From Uliginosibacterium sp036017065 (GTDB lineage: Bacteria; Pseudomonadota; Gammaproteobacteria; Burkholderiales; Rhodocyclaceae): a stretch of DNA of 64,000 bases. Location of the stretch: positions 930,001 through 994,000 of the forward strand of contig NZ_JAYXHR010000001.1 of NCBI RefSeq assembly GCF_036017065.1, in the 5' to 3' direction. The position numbers were made by a program, and so were the translations under genes. The notes under the pieces are model-generated. The model did no database searches. It was not told where the DNA came from and was given only the letters and a program-made list of their open reading frames with translations. Positions 33,484-42,467 of the stretch are shown piece by piece. The number at the start of each line of letters is the position of its first letter. Positions within the stretch are counted from its first letter, which is position 1.

Positions 33484-35991
33484 TCAGCCCCCTGCCCTTA
33501 GCAGACGGGCCGGACTCACCCGCAACTGCCGTAGCAACCACGCCGCGCCCAGCCCGAGGCTTGCGCTGCTGACTAATACCGCCGTCGCGGCGCCGGCCCA
33601 CAGCAGGCCGGTCATGTCGAGTTGCAGGCGGAAGTGCAGCAGCACGAAAGCCAGCGCGCTGCCGACGAGGATGGCGAACAGCGATGTGAGCACGGCGAGC
33701 AGCGCGTATTCCGCCTGCAGGGCGCGGCGGATGGTGGCGATGCGGGCGCCGATGGCGTTGAGCAGGCTGGCTTCGTACACCTGGCGGCTGCGGCTGGCGG
33801 CCATGACGCTGGCGAGTACGAGCAGGCTGGCGATGAGGCTGACACCGGCTACGACGGCGAGCCCTGCACTGGCGCGGGCCAGCAGCGTGCGGGCTTCGTC
33901 CAGCATGCCGGCGGTGCGCACGCTGACGATGTTGGGCGCGAGTGCGGCGATGCGGTCCTGCGCGGCCATGGCCTCTTGCGCATCGAGATACGCGGCGCCG
34001 ACGTGGCGGGTGATGAAGGGGTCGAGCACGCCGTCGGAGAACATGGCCTCCAGCCACAGGCGCGCCTGGTAGCGGCGCTGGCTGTAGATGGCGGCGAGCT
34101 TCGCTTCCACCGGCGTGCCGAGGATGTCGAATCGCAGCGTGTCGCCGACCTGCAGGCCCAGCTCGTCGGCCTCGCGGTCCTCCATCGCCACCAGCGGCGG
34201 GCCGCGGTAGTCGTCCGGCCACCAGGCGCCGCGCGCGATGATGACGTCGTCGAAGTTGCCGGCGCGGGTGGACAGTTTCTGTTCGTCGCGGGCTTCCAGC
34301 GCGCGGCCGGCGTCACCGCTGTCGCGCAGCGCCACGCCGTTCACCGCCTGGATGCGGCCGAGCACCAGCGGTGCGAGCTGCAATTGCTGCAGGCTGGGGC
34401 TGCGCGCGAGTTCATCGCGCACGATGTCCTGCTGCGCGTTCTGCACGTCGTAAAACACGAGGGCCGGTGCGCGCTCGGGCACGGTCTCGTTCACCGTGCG
34501 CAGCAGTGCGGCGACCACCAGCGTGGACGCCACCAGCAGCGTGAGCGCGGAGCCGAGCGACAGCAGCGCGGCACGCAATGGCGCGCCGGGGCGGTGCAGG
34601 CTGGCGAGCGCGAGGCGCCAGGTGAAGTCTTCGACAAGCCTTGTGCGCATGAGCGCGCGCGAAGCGCTTTGCAACACACGGACCAACAACTCCAGCAAGC
34701 CAAGGACGAGCAGTGTGGCGACGACGAAGCCTGCGCCGAAGCGGCGGTCCGGCATGGCCAGCACCAGCAGCGTGGCGACGCACAGGCCCGCCAGCGCGGT
34801 GAGCCACCACCAGCCGCGCGAGGTGCGCGTCACCGCGCCATCCAGCCCGCGGAACAGCGCGGCAGGCGACACCGACAGCGCGCGGCCGAGTGCGGGTAGC
34901 GCGAAGGTGAGCGCGGTGAGCACGCCGAACAGCCAGGCGAGCGACAGCGGCGCGACAAGGCCGATCAATGCGGGCGCGAGCGGCAGGCGGTCCGCCGCCA
35001 TCGCCGCGCCGGCGAGTGCGAGCACACCGCCGAGCAAGGCGCCGACCAAGCTCGCCAATGCCGCGAGCATCAGCAGTTGCAGCAGGTACAGCGCGGCGAG
35101 CCGGCCGTCGCGCAGGCCCAGCGCGCGCAGCGTGGCGAGTGTGCCGAGCTTGCCCTGCAGGTAGGCCTGCACGCTGTTGAACACGCCCAGCCCGCCAATG
35201 AAGAGCGCGCTGAAACCGATGAGCAGCAGGCCGGAGCCGATCTGCGCCAGCACCTCGGCCACGCGCTCGCTGCGCTGGGAGAAGGTGCGCACGTCCCAGT
35301 CGCCTTGCGGGAAGGCGGCGACCAGTTGATCGCGGAAGGCCTCCGGCGGCGTGTCGGTCTTGATGCGGTAGTTGTATTCGACGCGGCTGCCGGGCTGGAT
35401 GAGGCCGGTAGCGGCGAGCGCGTCGGCGGACAGCAGCACCGGCAGGCCGCTCCAGTCGGCGCGCAGGCTGCGGTCCGGCTGGCGCAGGGTGATGGCGCGC
35501 ACGGCGAGCGTGGTCTCGCCCAGCGTGACCTCGTCACCCGGCTTCAGGCCAAGGCGTTGCGCGAGGGCACGGTCGATGGCGATGCCCCAGCGGCCGTCGC
35601 GCTCGGCCAGGGCGTCACGTAACGGTGCAGGTGGCGACATTTCGACACTGCCGTACAGCGGGTAATGCTCGTCGAAGCTCTGCAGCTCCACCAGTTGCGC
35701 GCGCTCGTCGGCGGTAAGCAGCATGCTGCGCAGTTCGACCAGCAAGGACACCTCGCCGCGTGCACGCAGCCAGGCGAGTTCGTCGTCCTGCAGCGGGCGG
35801 TCGTGCTGCACTTCCACGTCGCCACCGAAGAGTGCGCGCGCATCCGCCTGCAGGCTGTCACCGACCTGGCGGAACAGGCCGCCTCCGGCCGCCACCAGCG
35901 TGACGCCGAGGACGAGGCAGGCGCAGAACACCCACAGGCTGCGGCCACCGCCGCGCAGGTCGCGCCAGGCGAGATCAAGCAGGAAGCGCAT
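33484..35991 (-). CDS. YbbP-like ABC transporter permease (FtsX/MacB superfamily)
   Basis: 835 residues. The layout is membrane segment, large soluble domain (about 45-260), three segments, a middle membrane pair, a second soluble domain (about 520-700) and three final segments, the ten-segment YbbP form with two FtsX repeats. RTFSQRSERVAEVLAQIGSG and VYEASLLNAIGARIATIRRA are family motifs. It pairs with the ATPase at 36226. YbbAP-like transporters are mechanotransmission systems; lipid or hydrophobic cargo handling is suspected. Confidence 0.88.
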   Translation of the reverse strand: MRFLLDLAWRDLRGGGRSLWVFCACLVLGVTLVAAGGGLFRQVGDSLQADARALFGGDVEVQHDRPLQDDELAWLRARGEVSLLVELRSMLLTADERAQLVELQSFDEHYPLYGSVEMSPPAPLRDALAERDGRWGIAIDRALAQRLGLKPGDEVTLGETTLAVRAITLRQPDRSLRADWSGLPVLLSADALAATGLIQPGSRVEYNYRIKTDTPPEAFRDQLVAAFPQGDWDVRTFSQRSERVAEVLAQIGSGLLLIGFSALFIGGLGVFNSVQAYLQGKLGTLATLRALGLRDGRLAALYLLQLLMLAALASLVGALLGGVLALAGAAMAADRLPLAPALIGLVAPLSLAWLFGVLTALTFALPALGRALSVSPAALFRGLDGAVTRTSRGWWWLTALAGLCVATLLVLAMPDRRFGAGFVVATLLVLGLLELLVRVLQSASRALMRTRLVEDFTWRLALASLHRPGAPLRAALLSLGSALTLLVASTLVVAALLRTVNETVPERAPALVFYDVQNAQQDIVRDELARSPSLQQLQLAPLVLGRIQAVNGVALRDSGDAGRALEARDEQKLSTRAGNFDDVIIARGAWWPDDYRGPPLVAMEDREADELGLQVGDTLRFDILGTPVEAKLAAIYSQRRYQARLWLEAMFSDGVLDPFITRHVGAAYLDAQEAMAAQDRIAALAPNIVSVRTAGMLDEARTLLARASAGLAVVAGVSLIASLLVLASVMAASRSRQVYEASLLNAIGARIATIRRALQAEYALLAVLTSLFAILVGSALAFVLLHFRLQLDMTGLLWAGAATAVLVSSASLGLGAAWLLRQLRVSPARLLRAGG

Positions 35992-36143
35992 GGCCCGGAT
36001 ACCGCACGTGAGTGGAGCGAACGCAAAAGTCGCTGGGCTCTGCCCGGTCCCCGAGCCCGCCGAGGGGCAGGAGCGACGGGTTGGGGGTTGTGTGGCTGAA
36101 AGTTGCTTCCGTCCGCAGCGGCGCTCTCCCGCGACGTCCTATC

Positions 36144-36180
36144 GCTCCGTCATTCCTGCGGAGGCAGGAATCCAGCGTCG
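36144..36180. repeat. GCTCCGTCATTCCTGCG repeat (family C)
   Basis: The unit carries a hairpin ATTCCTGC-GGAG-GCAGGAAT and continues into CCAGCGTCGT. Two identical copies in inverted orientation lie at 50507-50547 and 51562-51602. It separates ybbP from ybbA in a 234-bp gap that would otherwise be operonic. Confidence 0.6.
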
Positions 36181-36225
36181 TCGGGTTGTACGCGGGAGCG
36201 TGGGCCGTGCGACTGGTTGGCGCTG

Positions 36226-36954
36226 TCATTGGCATGTCCGGGACTCCACCGCGACATCCACATCAGCACCACCGCCCTGCTCCGCCATCGGCTTCCATTC
36301 GTGCAGTTGCCCGTCATGCAGGCGCAGCACGCGGTCGCAGCGCGCGGCGAAGTCGAGGTCGTGGGTCACCAGCACCATCGTCGTGCCGATCTCGCGGTTG
36401 AGATCCAGCAGCAGTTTTCGCACGCCCTCGCCGGTGTGGTCGTCGAGGTTGCCGGTGGGCTCGTCGGCGAGCAGCAGCTTCGGCTTGTGCACCAGCGCGC
36501 GGGCAATCGCCACGCGTTGCTGTTCGCCACCGGAGAGCTGCGCCGGATAGTGATCCAGCCGCGCACCGAGGCCGACGCGTTCCAGCTGGGCGCGGGCACG
36601 CGCGGCGGCGTCACGCTGGCCGGCGATCTGCAGCGGCAGCGCCACGTTGTCCAGCGCGGTGAGGCTGGCGACGAGGTGGAAGGACTGGAAGACGATGCCG
36701 ACGTGATCGCGCCGCAGGTCGGCCAGCGCGTCGCGGTCCAGCGCATCCAGTGGCTGGCCGTCCAGCACGATGCGCCCCGCCGCCGGCCGCTCCAGCCCGG
36801 CGAGCAGCAGGAGCAGCGATGTCTTGCCGGAACCGGACGGCCCGGCGATGGCGAGGCTCTGCCCGCGCGGAATGTGGAGGCTCACCTCGCGCAGCACGTC
36901 GATGCGTGCCGCGCCCAGGCTGTAGTGCATGGAAACGCCGTGGAGATCGATCAT
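36226..36954 (-). CDS. YbbA-like ABC transporter ATPase (LolD/MacB type)
   Basis: 242 residues. Walker A GPSGSGKTS, Q loop VFQSFHLVAS, signature LSGGEQQRVAIARAL, Walker B LLLADEPTGNLD and H loop THDLDFA are intact. LLADEPTGNLD places it in the MacB/LolD/FtsE group. It precedes the YbbP-like permease on the same strand with a repeat-bearing gap of 234 bases. Confidence 0.9.
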   Translation of the reverse strand: MIDLHGVSMHYSLGAARIDVLREVSLHIPRGQSLAIAGPSGSGKTSLLLLLAGLERPAAGRIVLDGQPLDALDRDALADLRRDHVGIVFQSFHLVASLTALDNVALPLQIAGQRDAAARARAQLERVGLGARLDHYPAQLSGGEQQRVAIARALVHKPKLLLADEPTGNLDDHTGEGVRKLLLDLNREIGTTMVLVTHDLDFAARCDRVLRLHDGQLHEWKPMAEQGGGADVDVAVESRTCQ

Positions 36955-37383
36955 GGTCGGGGGACTGGTCTGGGCACTTGTCTGAAGGCACTTTGGCTCG
37001 TGAGGGAGCCGTGTCTGGGTGTTTTCTGAGGGGCGCGGGCATAAGTGCTGCGGCGTTGCGCGGAGTCACGCTCGCACCCTGTGGCGCGTGGTTCGACTCA
37101 TGGCGGCAAGGCGAGTTCGTGGCCGTACACAGCTTTACATGGCAGCAACATCACGGAATGCGGCGCGGCGGGCATCGGCGCGCATCGGGCGCAGGTGCGA
37201 AAGTCGAAAGTCGCTGGATTCCCGCTTTGCGAGCTTCCGGCATACGCCGGAATGCCTGCTTACCCCTCTGCGCGGGAATGACGGGATCGACGGGTAGTGC
37301 CTCTTCTGTCGTTCCCGCGCGGTCCCTGAGCGTGTCGAAGGGCGGAACCCGGTGACGTCGATGCTGGAACGTTCGTCCCGAAC
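36955..37383. other. Gene-free stretch with repeat debris
   Basis: I see no gene. It holds ATTCCCGC, GCGGGAAT and GCCGGAAT fragments (37215-37283) and GTCCCTGAGCGTGTCGAAGG (37321-37340), a sequence type that recurs in many proteobacterial intergenic regions. A polyadenine or T-run terminator is not visible. Confidence 0.4.
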
Positions 37384-37791
37384 TTAGCGCTTGCGCGCCA
37401 GCAACAACTGCTCTGCCAGATCGGTGACCACCCATTCCTGCACGATGAGGCCGTCGCGGATTTCGCTGGTCACCATATCGCACCAGCGGAGTTTTTTATC
37501 GCTGGCCGGGAAGCCCTTGAAGCTGCCGGTCTGCGTGCCGCTCGCGGTGCGCAGCCAGGCGATGCGGTCGCCGGATTCGACGAGGACGTCCACCTCCAGC
37601 GTGATGTCGGAGAAGGCATTGCGGATCGCGGTGATGACGCGTCGCACGGCGTCGTGGCCGCCAGCGAGATCACTGCCGGTGAAGTGCGCGACGTAGTCCG
37701 GCGAGAAGAATTCATTGATGGCGTCGAGCCGGCCTTCGACGATGAGCGCCTGGTTGGCGGCATGCACGAGCGATGCGGGAGAACGGCTCAT
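37384..37791 (-). CDS. SnoaL-like (NTF2-fold) protein
   Basis: 135 residues. VHAANQALIVEGRLDAINEF, then FFSPDYVAHFTG and RRVITAIRNAFSDITLEVDV, DGLIVQEWVV at the end: the SnoaL-like/ester-cyclase-like NTF2 fold. Such proteins are isomerases, hydrolases or stress proteins; no catalytic set is recognised. It is the last of three small genes on the minus strand. Confidence 0.72.
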   Translation of the reverse strand: MSRSPASLVHAANQALIVEGRLDAINEFFSPDYVAHFTGSDLAGGHDAVRRVITAIRNAFSDITLEVDVLVESGDRIAWLRTASGTQTGSFKGFPASDKKLRWCDMVTSEIRDGLIVQEWVVTDLAEQLLLARKR

Positions 37792-37816
37792 GTCGGTCCT
37801 CGTCGTGGTGACGCGG

Positions 37817-38248
37817 TCAGCGCTGCAGGATGAGCTTTCCCGACTCGTGATCGGCGGGCGCCGAGGTGTGCTCGTGCACGATCTTCAACCCGTCGTCATC
37901 GCGCTGCACGACCCAGCTCAGGCGGTTGGTCATGGCGCGGATCTTCTCGCCCTTGTCCGTCATCGCGGTGTAGGTCAGGAAGGCGAGCACGGACAGGGCG
38001 TCGCCGAACTGGCGGGCCTGCAGTTCGTCCCAGGTGACGACCACGCACTCCGTGGCAGGCAGCGCGGCGAACCATTCCCGCGCCATGCCGGCCCAGGCTT
38101 GCGCGTCGCTGTAGCTCCACACACCCCAGGTGTCGAAGATGCAGGCGTCCGGGTGGTAGAGACTGATGAAGGCCTGCACGTCCTTGTCGAGGACGGCACG
38201 GGCGTAGGCCTGCAGCAACAACTGTGCAGCTTCGACGGGCGTCTGCAT
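37817..38248 (-). CDS. NTF2-like protein (SgcJ/EcaC or DUF4440 type)
   Basis: 143 residues from ATG 38248, with GAAGGA seven bases before it; ATG 38266 in frame would overlap the DUF1801 stop by four bases and is the alternative. PVEAAQLLLQAYARAVLDKD, then FISLYHPDACIFDTWG and LSWVVQRDDDGLKIVHEHTS are the NTF2 repeat pattern. No enzyme residues can be assigned. It belongs with the flanking SnoaL and DUF1801 genes. Confidence 0.7.
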   Translation of the reverse strand: MQTPVEAAQLLLQAYARAVLDKDVQAFISLYHPDACIFDTWGVWSYSDAQAWAGMAREWFAALPATECVVVTWDELQARQFGDALSVLAFLTYTAMTDKGEKIRAMTNRLSWVVQRDDDGLKIVHEHTSAPADHESGKLILQR

Positions 38249-38262
38249 GCTCGTTCCTTCGC

Positions 38263-38700
38263 TCATTTCTTCACGTTGCTTGCTGGCTTCCTTGCGGTTT
38301 TCTTCGCGGCCTTGCTGGCGACATTGAGCGCGACCGCCTCACGCACCAGCGCCTTGAACGCAGCCTCGTCCACCTGCCCGCCTTCGGGGATGTCGATGGC
38401 GCGGCGTGCGTTGCCTTCGAGGCTGGCGTTGAACACCTGCGAGGGGTCGGGCAGGGACGCGCCCTTGGCGAAGGTCAGCTTCACTACGCTCTTGTAGGTC
38501 TCGCCAGTGCAGAGGATGCCGTCGTGCGACCACACCGGGGTGCCGCCCCACTTCACTTCCTCCACCACCTCGGGGTCGGCTTCGTGGATCAGCTTGCGCA
38601 TGCGCGCCAGCGTGGTGCCGCGCCAGTCGCCGAGGCTGGCGATCTTCTCCGAGATGAGTTCCGGTGCCGCTGGCCCGGGCGCTGCGTCTGGCTTGCTCAT
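38263..38700 (-). CDS. DUF1801 (YdhG-like) protein
   Basis: 145 residues from ATG 38700. The DUF1801 core is EEVKWGGTPVWSHDGILCTG, then YKSVVKLTFAKGASLPDPSQ. The tail is Lys/Ala-rich (SKAAKKTARKPASNVKK). Members related to frataxin-like YdhG are suggested to bind iron; the family is otherwise uncharacterised. It starts a three-gene minus-strand set and is divergent from the first MFS gene. Confidence 0.75.
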   Translation of the reverse strand: MSKPDAAPGPAAPELISEKIASLGDWRGTTLARMRKLIHEADPEVVEEVKWGGTPVWSHDGILCTGETYKSVVKLTFAKGASLPDPSQVFNASLEGNARRAIDIPEGGQVDEAAFKALVREAVALNVASKAAKKTARKPASNVKK

Positions 38701-38805
38701 GCGTCGATCCTCCTGTGGGCGCTCCGGCAAGGATGATCCGGCCGGGTTTGACGAGCGCCAAGCCTACGCCACGCAACTTGTATGGCAGCAGGGAGGTTGC
38801 TGTCT

Positions 38806-38811
38806 TACAAT
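38806..38811 (+). promoter_or_regulatory. -10 box of the first MFS gene
   Basis: TACAAT is followed by seven bases and then the ATG at 38819. The identical box with the same seven-base gap precedes the second MFS gene (40121-40126). The shared upstream unit is TGTCTTACAAT. The message would begin at or next to the start codon. No convincing -35 is seen. Confidence 0.5.
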
Positions 38812-38818
38812 TGCGGGG

Positions 38819-40021
38819 ATGCAACTCAGCCGCAACCAGATCCAGCTCTTTTCCCTGATCGCCGTCTCCATGCTCGCCCACGTGACGATGGGCGGCGGTC
38901 GCATCACCGCTTCGCTGTTCATGCTGAAGCACAACAATTCCCAGTTGCTGGCCGGCCTGGCCTACAGCGCCTACAGCGTGCTGCCGGTGCTGCTGTCGCT
39001 GGCGATGGGCAAGTGGATCGACCGGGTGGGCGCGCGCTACGTGATGCGTGTCAGCCAGGCGCTGATGATCGTCGGCCTGGCCGCCCCCGCCGTGGTGCCG
39101 GACGCCTGGGTGGTGATGGTGACCTCTACCATCTGCGGCCTGGGCTTTGCCAGCTACCTGCTGGCGGCCAACGTGGCGGTGAGCCTGATGCCCTTCGAGA
39201 CGCACGGGGAACGCGTCGGCATGCTGGGCTGGCTGGCGATGGGCAACTCGGTGGCGGCCGTCGGCGGCCCGGCCATCGCCGGACTGATGATCGACTGGTC
39301 GGGCTTCCGCGCGGCTTACCTCGCGCTGGCGCTGATCGTCGCGGCCAGCCTGGTGGTGTCGTTCTGCGTCGATGTGCCGGGTGGCGCGGGCGCGCCGCGC
39401 AAGGACAAGGCGAACGACGGCCACAGCGTGGTGCGCATGGTGTTCTCCGACCCGGCCCTGCTGCGCATCTACCTGCTGGCGATGGGCATCTCGGTGAGCT
39501 TCGACTGCTTCTCCTTCATGACGCCGGTGCTGGGCCACGAGCGCGGCTTCTCGGCCACCACCATCGGCATGATCATGTCCGCCTTCGCGGTGGGCAGCTT
39601 CGCGGTGCGCGCGCTGCTGCCGCTGCTGTCGCGGCACATGACGGAATGGCAGATGCTGACCAGCGCCTACGGCATCCTCGCCACCGGCTTCCTGCTGCTG
39701 CCCTTCGCGCACAACAGCTATGTGCACGCCAGCATCGGTTTCTTCCTCGGCTTCGCGGCCGGTGCGGGCCAGCCGAACATCCTGAGCCTGATCTACCGCG
39801 CCATGCCGCCGGAGAAAGCGGGTGAAGGCGCGGGCCTGCGCTCGGCGATGGGCAACACCATGGGCCTGACGGCGCCGTCGGCCTTCGGCGCGGTGTCCGG
39901 CATGTTCGGCGCGGTGCCGGTGTTCATCGGCGTGGGCGGCATTGCCTGCGTGGCAGCCTGGCAGTCGCACCTGGGTGGCTTGCTCAGCCGGCTGGGTGGA
40001 TCGCCGGCGAAGCCTGGCTGA
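38819..40021 (+). CDS. MFS transporter (paralogue 1)
   Basis: 400 residues with about twelve membrane segments. The MFS motif A equivalent after the second segment is LAMGKWIDRVGARYVMRVSQ. It opens MQLSRNQIQLFSLIAVSMLA, nearly the same as its neighbour. The substrate is not identifiable; the family (YfcJ/YhhS-like) includes exporters of sugars, arabinose-like compounds or drugs. It lies 112 bases before the second copy. Confidence 0.88.
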   Translation: MQLSRNQIQLFSLIAVSMLAHVTMGGGRITASLFMLKHNNSQLLAGLAYSAYSVLPVLLSLAMGKWIDRVGARYVMRVSQALMIVGLAAPAVVPDAWVVMVTSTICGLGFASYLLAANVAVSLMPFETHGERVGMLGWLAMGNSVAAVGGPAIAGLMIDWSGFRAAYLALALIVAASLVVSFCVDVPGGAGAPRKDKANDGHSVVRMVFSDPALLRIYLLAMGISVSFDCFSFMTPVLGHERGFSATTIGMIMSAFAVGSFAVRALLPLLSRHMTEWQMLTSAYGILATGFLLLPFAHNSYVHASIGFFLGFAAGAGQPNILSLIYRAMPPEKAGEGAGLRSAMGNTMGLTAPSAFGAVSGMFGAVPVFIGVGGIACVAAWQSHLGGLLSRLGGSPAKPG

Positions 40022-40058
40022 TCGACTGACCGCCACCGCGGTGGCTTGCGCTGGGTCA

Positions 40059-40097
40059 GTCATGCCGCGCTGACACTGGCCTGGCAGGCGGCATGAC
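40059..40097. other. Inverted repeat between the MFS genes
   Basis: GTCATGCCGC (40059-40068) and GCGGCATGAC (40088-40097) are perfect ten-base arms with a 19-base loop. It may be an operator or a processing hairpin. It lies upstream of the second copy's -10 box. Confidence 0.4.
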
Positions 40098-40120
40098 GAA
40101 TGGGAACACCGCATTTGTCT

Positions 40121-40126
40121 TACAAT
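40121..40126 (+). promoter_or_regulatory. -10 box of the second MFS gene
   Basis: TACAAT sits seven bases before ATG 40134, the same spacing as at 38806. The seven bases between differ completely (CAGACCA against TGCGGGG), so box and distance are conserved rather than the whole region. Confidence 0.5.
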
Positions 40127-40133
40127 CAGACCA

Positions 40134-41321
40134 ATGCAGCTCTCGCGTAACCAGATCCAGCTCTTTTCGCTGATCGCGGTGTCGATGCTCGCCCACATCA
40201 CGATGGGCGGCGGCCGCATCACCGCGTCCCTCTTCATGCTGAAGACCAGCGACTCGGCCCTGCTCGCCGGCCTGGCCTACAGCGCCTATGCCTTGCTGCC
40301 GGCCTTCCTGTCGCTGCTGATGGGGCGCTGGATCGACCGCGTCGGCGCGCGCTTCGTCATGCGCGTCAGCCAGGCCATGATGGTCGGCGGCCTGGTGATT
40401 CCCGCCGTGCTGCCCCACATGGGCACCGTGTTGTTCAGCGCCATGCTGTGCGGGCTGGGCTTCGCCAGCTACATGCTGGCCGCCAACGTGGCGGTGAGCA
40501 TGATGCCCTTCGAGCGTGACGGCGACCGCGTGGGCATGCTGGCCTGGCTGTCGATGGGCAACTCGGTGGCCGCCGTGGGCGGGCCGACGGTGGCCGGCTA
40601 CATGATCGACCACCACGGCTTTGGCGCCGCCTACGCGACGATGGCCGTCATCGTCGGCTGCAGCCTGGTGGTGTCGTTCTGCGTCGACGTACCCGGCGAT
40701 GCCGGCGGGCCGCGCAAGGACAAGGCGCAGGGCGAGAGCGTGGTGCGCATGGTGTTCCGCGACCCCCGCGTGCTGCGCATCTACCTGCTGGCCATGGTGC
40801 TATCGATGGCGCACGACGGCTTCACTTTCATGATGCCGGTGCTGGGCCACGAGCGCGGCTTCTCGGCCACCGCCATCGGCATGGTGATGTCGGCGCTGGC
40901 GGTGGGCACCTTCGGCATGCGGACGATCCTCCCCTGGCTGTCGCGCCAGTTGAGCGAGTGGCAGTTGCTGGTGCTGGCCTACGGGGTGATCGGCAGCGCC
41001 TTCCTGCTGTTGCCGCTGGCATACAGCGTGTACTTCCTGGCGGCGCTCGGCTGCGCGCTGGGCATGGCGCAGGCCACCGGCCAGCCCAGCGTGCTGAGCC
41101 TGATCTATCGCGCGATGCCGGAAGGCAAGGCCGGCGAAGGCGCGGGCCTTCGCTCGATGATGGGCAACACCGTGGGCCTCACCGCGCCTTCCCTGTACGG
41201 CAGTGTTGCCGGCGTGTTCGGCGCGGTGCCGGTGTTCATCGGCGTGGGCTGCGTGGCCTGCGTGGCGAGCTGGCAGGCCTGGGTGGGCTGGCTGGGCAGC
41301 CGGGCACCGCAGGCGCGCTGA
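40134..41321 (+). CDS. MFS transporter (paralogue 2)
   Basis: 395 residues, aligned end to end with paralogue 1 (for example GHERGFSATAIGMVMSALAV here and GHERGFSATTIGMIMSAFAV there). MGRWIDRVGARFVMRVSQAM is the loop motif. Tandem duplication is the simplest origin; sequence drift is large enough that the copies may differ in substrate or timing. No ribosome site precedes the ATG, in line with a leaderless message. Confidence 0.88.
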   Translation: MQLSRNQIQLFSLIAVSMLAHITMGGGRITASLFMLKTSDSALLAGLAYSAYALLPAFLSLLMGRWIDRVGARFVMRVSQAMMVGGLVIPAVLPHMGTVLFSAMLCGLGFASYMLAANVAVSMMPFERDGDRVGMLAWLSMGNSVAAVGGPTVAGYMIDHHGFGAAYATMAVIVGCSLVVSFCVDVPGDAGGPRKDKAQGESVVRMVFRDPRVLRIYLLAMVLSMAHDGFTFMMPVLGHERGFSATAIGMVMSALAVGTFGMRTILPWLSRQLSEWQLLVLAYGVIGSAFLLLPLAYSVYFLAALGCALGMAQATGQPSVLSLIYRAMPEGKAGEGAGLRSMMGNTVGLTAPSLYGSVAGVFGAVPVFIGVGCVACVASWQAWVGWLGSRAPQAR

Positions 41322-41339
41322 GGGGCACGATTTAGTGGT

Positions 41340-41436
41340 GGGTGTCGGGCTTTCGCTTGTTCAGCCCGACCTGCGCCTTCCTCATACCCCGCTCAGGCGC
41401 GATAGCGCGGGCTAAGCGCAGCGAAGCCCGACACCT
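41340..41436. repeat. Palindromic repeat, family A
   Basis: GGTGTCGGGCTTTCGC (41341-41356) pairs with GCGAAGCCCGACACC (41421-41435), with inner TCAGCCCGACCTGCGCC-like sequence. The order and core are those of the 33300-33389 element with GTTGGG changed to GTCGGG and the complement changed to match. Confidence 0.55.
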
Positions 41437-41474
41437 GCTCCCACGGCCGGCATCGCCTCCAGCACCGCCACTCC

Positions 41475-41530
41475 GCTTATCCACATTAAGAATAAGAACC
41501 TTAGTTTTTATTCCTTTTTTGCGGATAAGC
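41475..41530. promoter_or_regulatory. GCTTATCC/GGATAAGC inverted repeat before cysT
   Basis: Perfect eight-base arms at 41475-41482 and 41523-41530 enclose an AT-rich 40 bases (AATAAGAACCTTAGTTTTTA) holding likely promoter boxes. It is the third occurrence of this motif before a sulfur gene in the window and a candidate CysB site. Confidence 0.55.
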
Positions 41531-41573
41531 ATCTAAATAGACTGCACGCTTTCCTTATAAGAAGAGCGACAGC

Positions 41574-42467
41574 ATGTCTTCCGCGTCTTACGCGATTCCT
41601 GCTCCCGAGGCGCCGGCGGCCAACAGCCGGCCCCGCCGCAGCAAGCCTTTCCGGGTATTGCCGGGTTTCGGCCTGACCCTGGGCTACACCCTGGTCTACC
41701 TGTCGTTGATCGTGCTGATCCCCCTCGGCGGCGTGTTCCTGAAGGCCAGCGGCCTGGGCTGGGAGGCGTTCTGGAACGTGATCTCCGCGCCGCGCATGGT
41801 GGCGTCCTACAAGCTGTCCTTCGGCGCTTCGCTGCTGGCGGCCGGCATCAACACGGTGTTCGGCTTCCTGCTGGCGTGGGCGCTGGTGCGCTATGACTTC
41901 TTCGGCAAGCGCGTGGTCGATGCGCTGGTCGACCTGCCCTTCGCCCTGCCCACCGCCGTGGCCGGCATCGCGCTGGCCACCGTGTATTCGCCCAAGGGCT
42001 GGATCGGCTCCGCGCTGGAGCCGCTGGGCATCAAGGTGGCCTACACGCCGCTGGGCGTGCTGGTGGCGCTGGTGTTCATCGGCCTGCCCTTCGTGGTGCG
42101 CACGGTGCAGCCCATCCTGGAAGACCTGGAGACCGAGCTGGAAGAAGCCGCCGCCAGCCTGGGGGCACAGCGCTGGACGACCTTCCGCCTGGTCATCTTC
42201 CCGCTGCTGCTGCCGGCGATCCTCACCGGCTTCGCGCTGTCCTTCGCGCGTGCCGTAGGTGAGTACGGCTCGGTGATCTTCGTGGCCGGCAACATCCCGA
42301 TGGTGTCGGAAATCACCCCGCTGATGATCATCACCAAGCTGGAGCAGTTCGACTACCGCGGCGCCACGGCGATTGCCACCGTCATGCTGGTCGCATCCTT
42401 CGTCCTGCTGTTCGCCATCAACGGGCTGCAGGCCTGGAGCGCGCGTCGTATCGGGAGGGCCGTGTAA
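41574..42467 (+). CDS. cysT: Sulfate ABC transporter permease CysT (CysU)
   Basis: 297 residues with a cytoplasmic start, then six membrane segments. FGLTLGYTLVYLSLIVLIPL opens the first, and the EAA loop is AAASLGAQRWTTFRLVIFPL. SFARAVGEYGSVIFVAGN is the CysT/CysW signature. It pairs with CysW to import sulfate or thiosulfate. Its stop overlaps the cysW start by one base. Confidence 0.95.
   Translation: MSSASYAIPAPEAPAANSRPRRSKPFRVLPGFGLTLGYTLVYLSLIVLIPLGGVFLKASGLGWEAFWNVISAPRMVASYKLSFGASLLAAGINTVFGFLLAWALVRYDFFGKRVVDALVDLPFALPTAVAGIALATVYSPKGWIGSALEPLGIKVAYTPLGVLVALVFIGLPFVVRTVQPILEDLETELEEAAASLGAQRWTTFRLVIFPLLLPAILTGFALSFARAVGEYGSVIFVAGNIPMVSEITPLMIITKLEQFDYRGATAIATVMLVASFVLLFAINGLQAWSARRIGRAV

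Noticed and set aside
37019..37297. A 92-codon frame between ybbA-like and the SnoaL-like gene
   Set aside because: Composition and repeat fragments indicate non-coding DNA; no ribosome site or family pattern.
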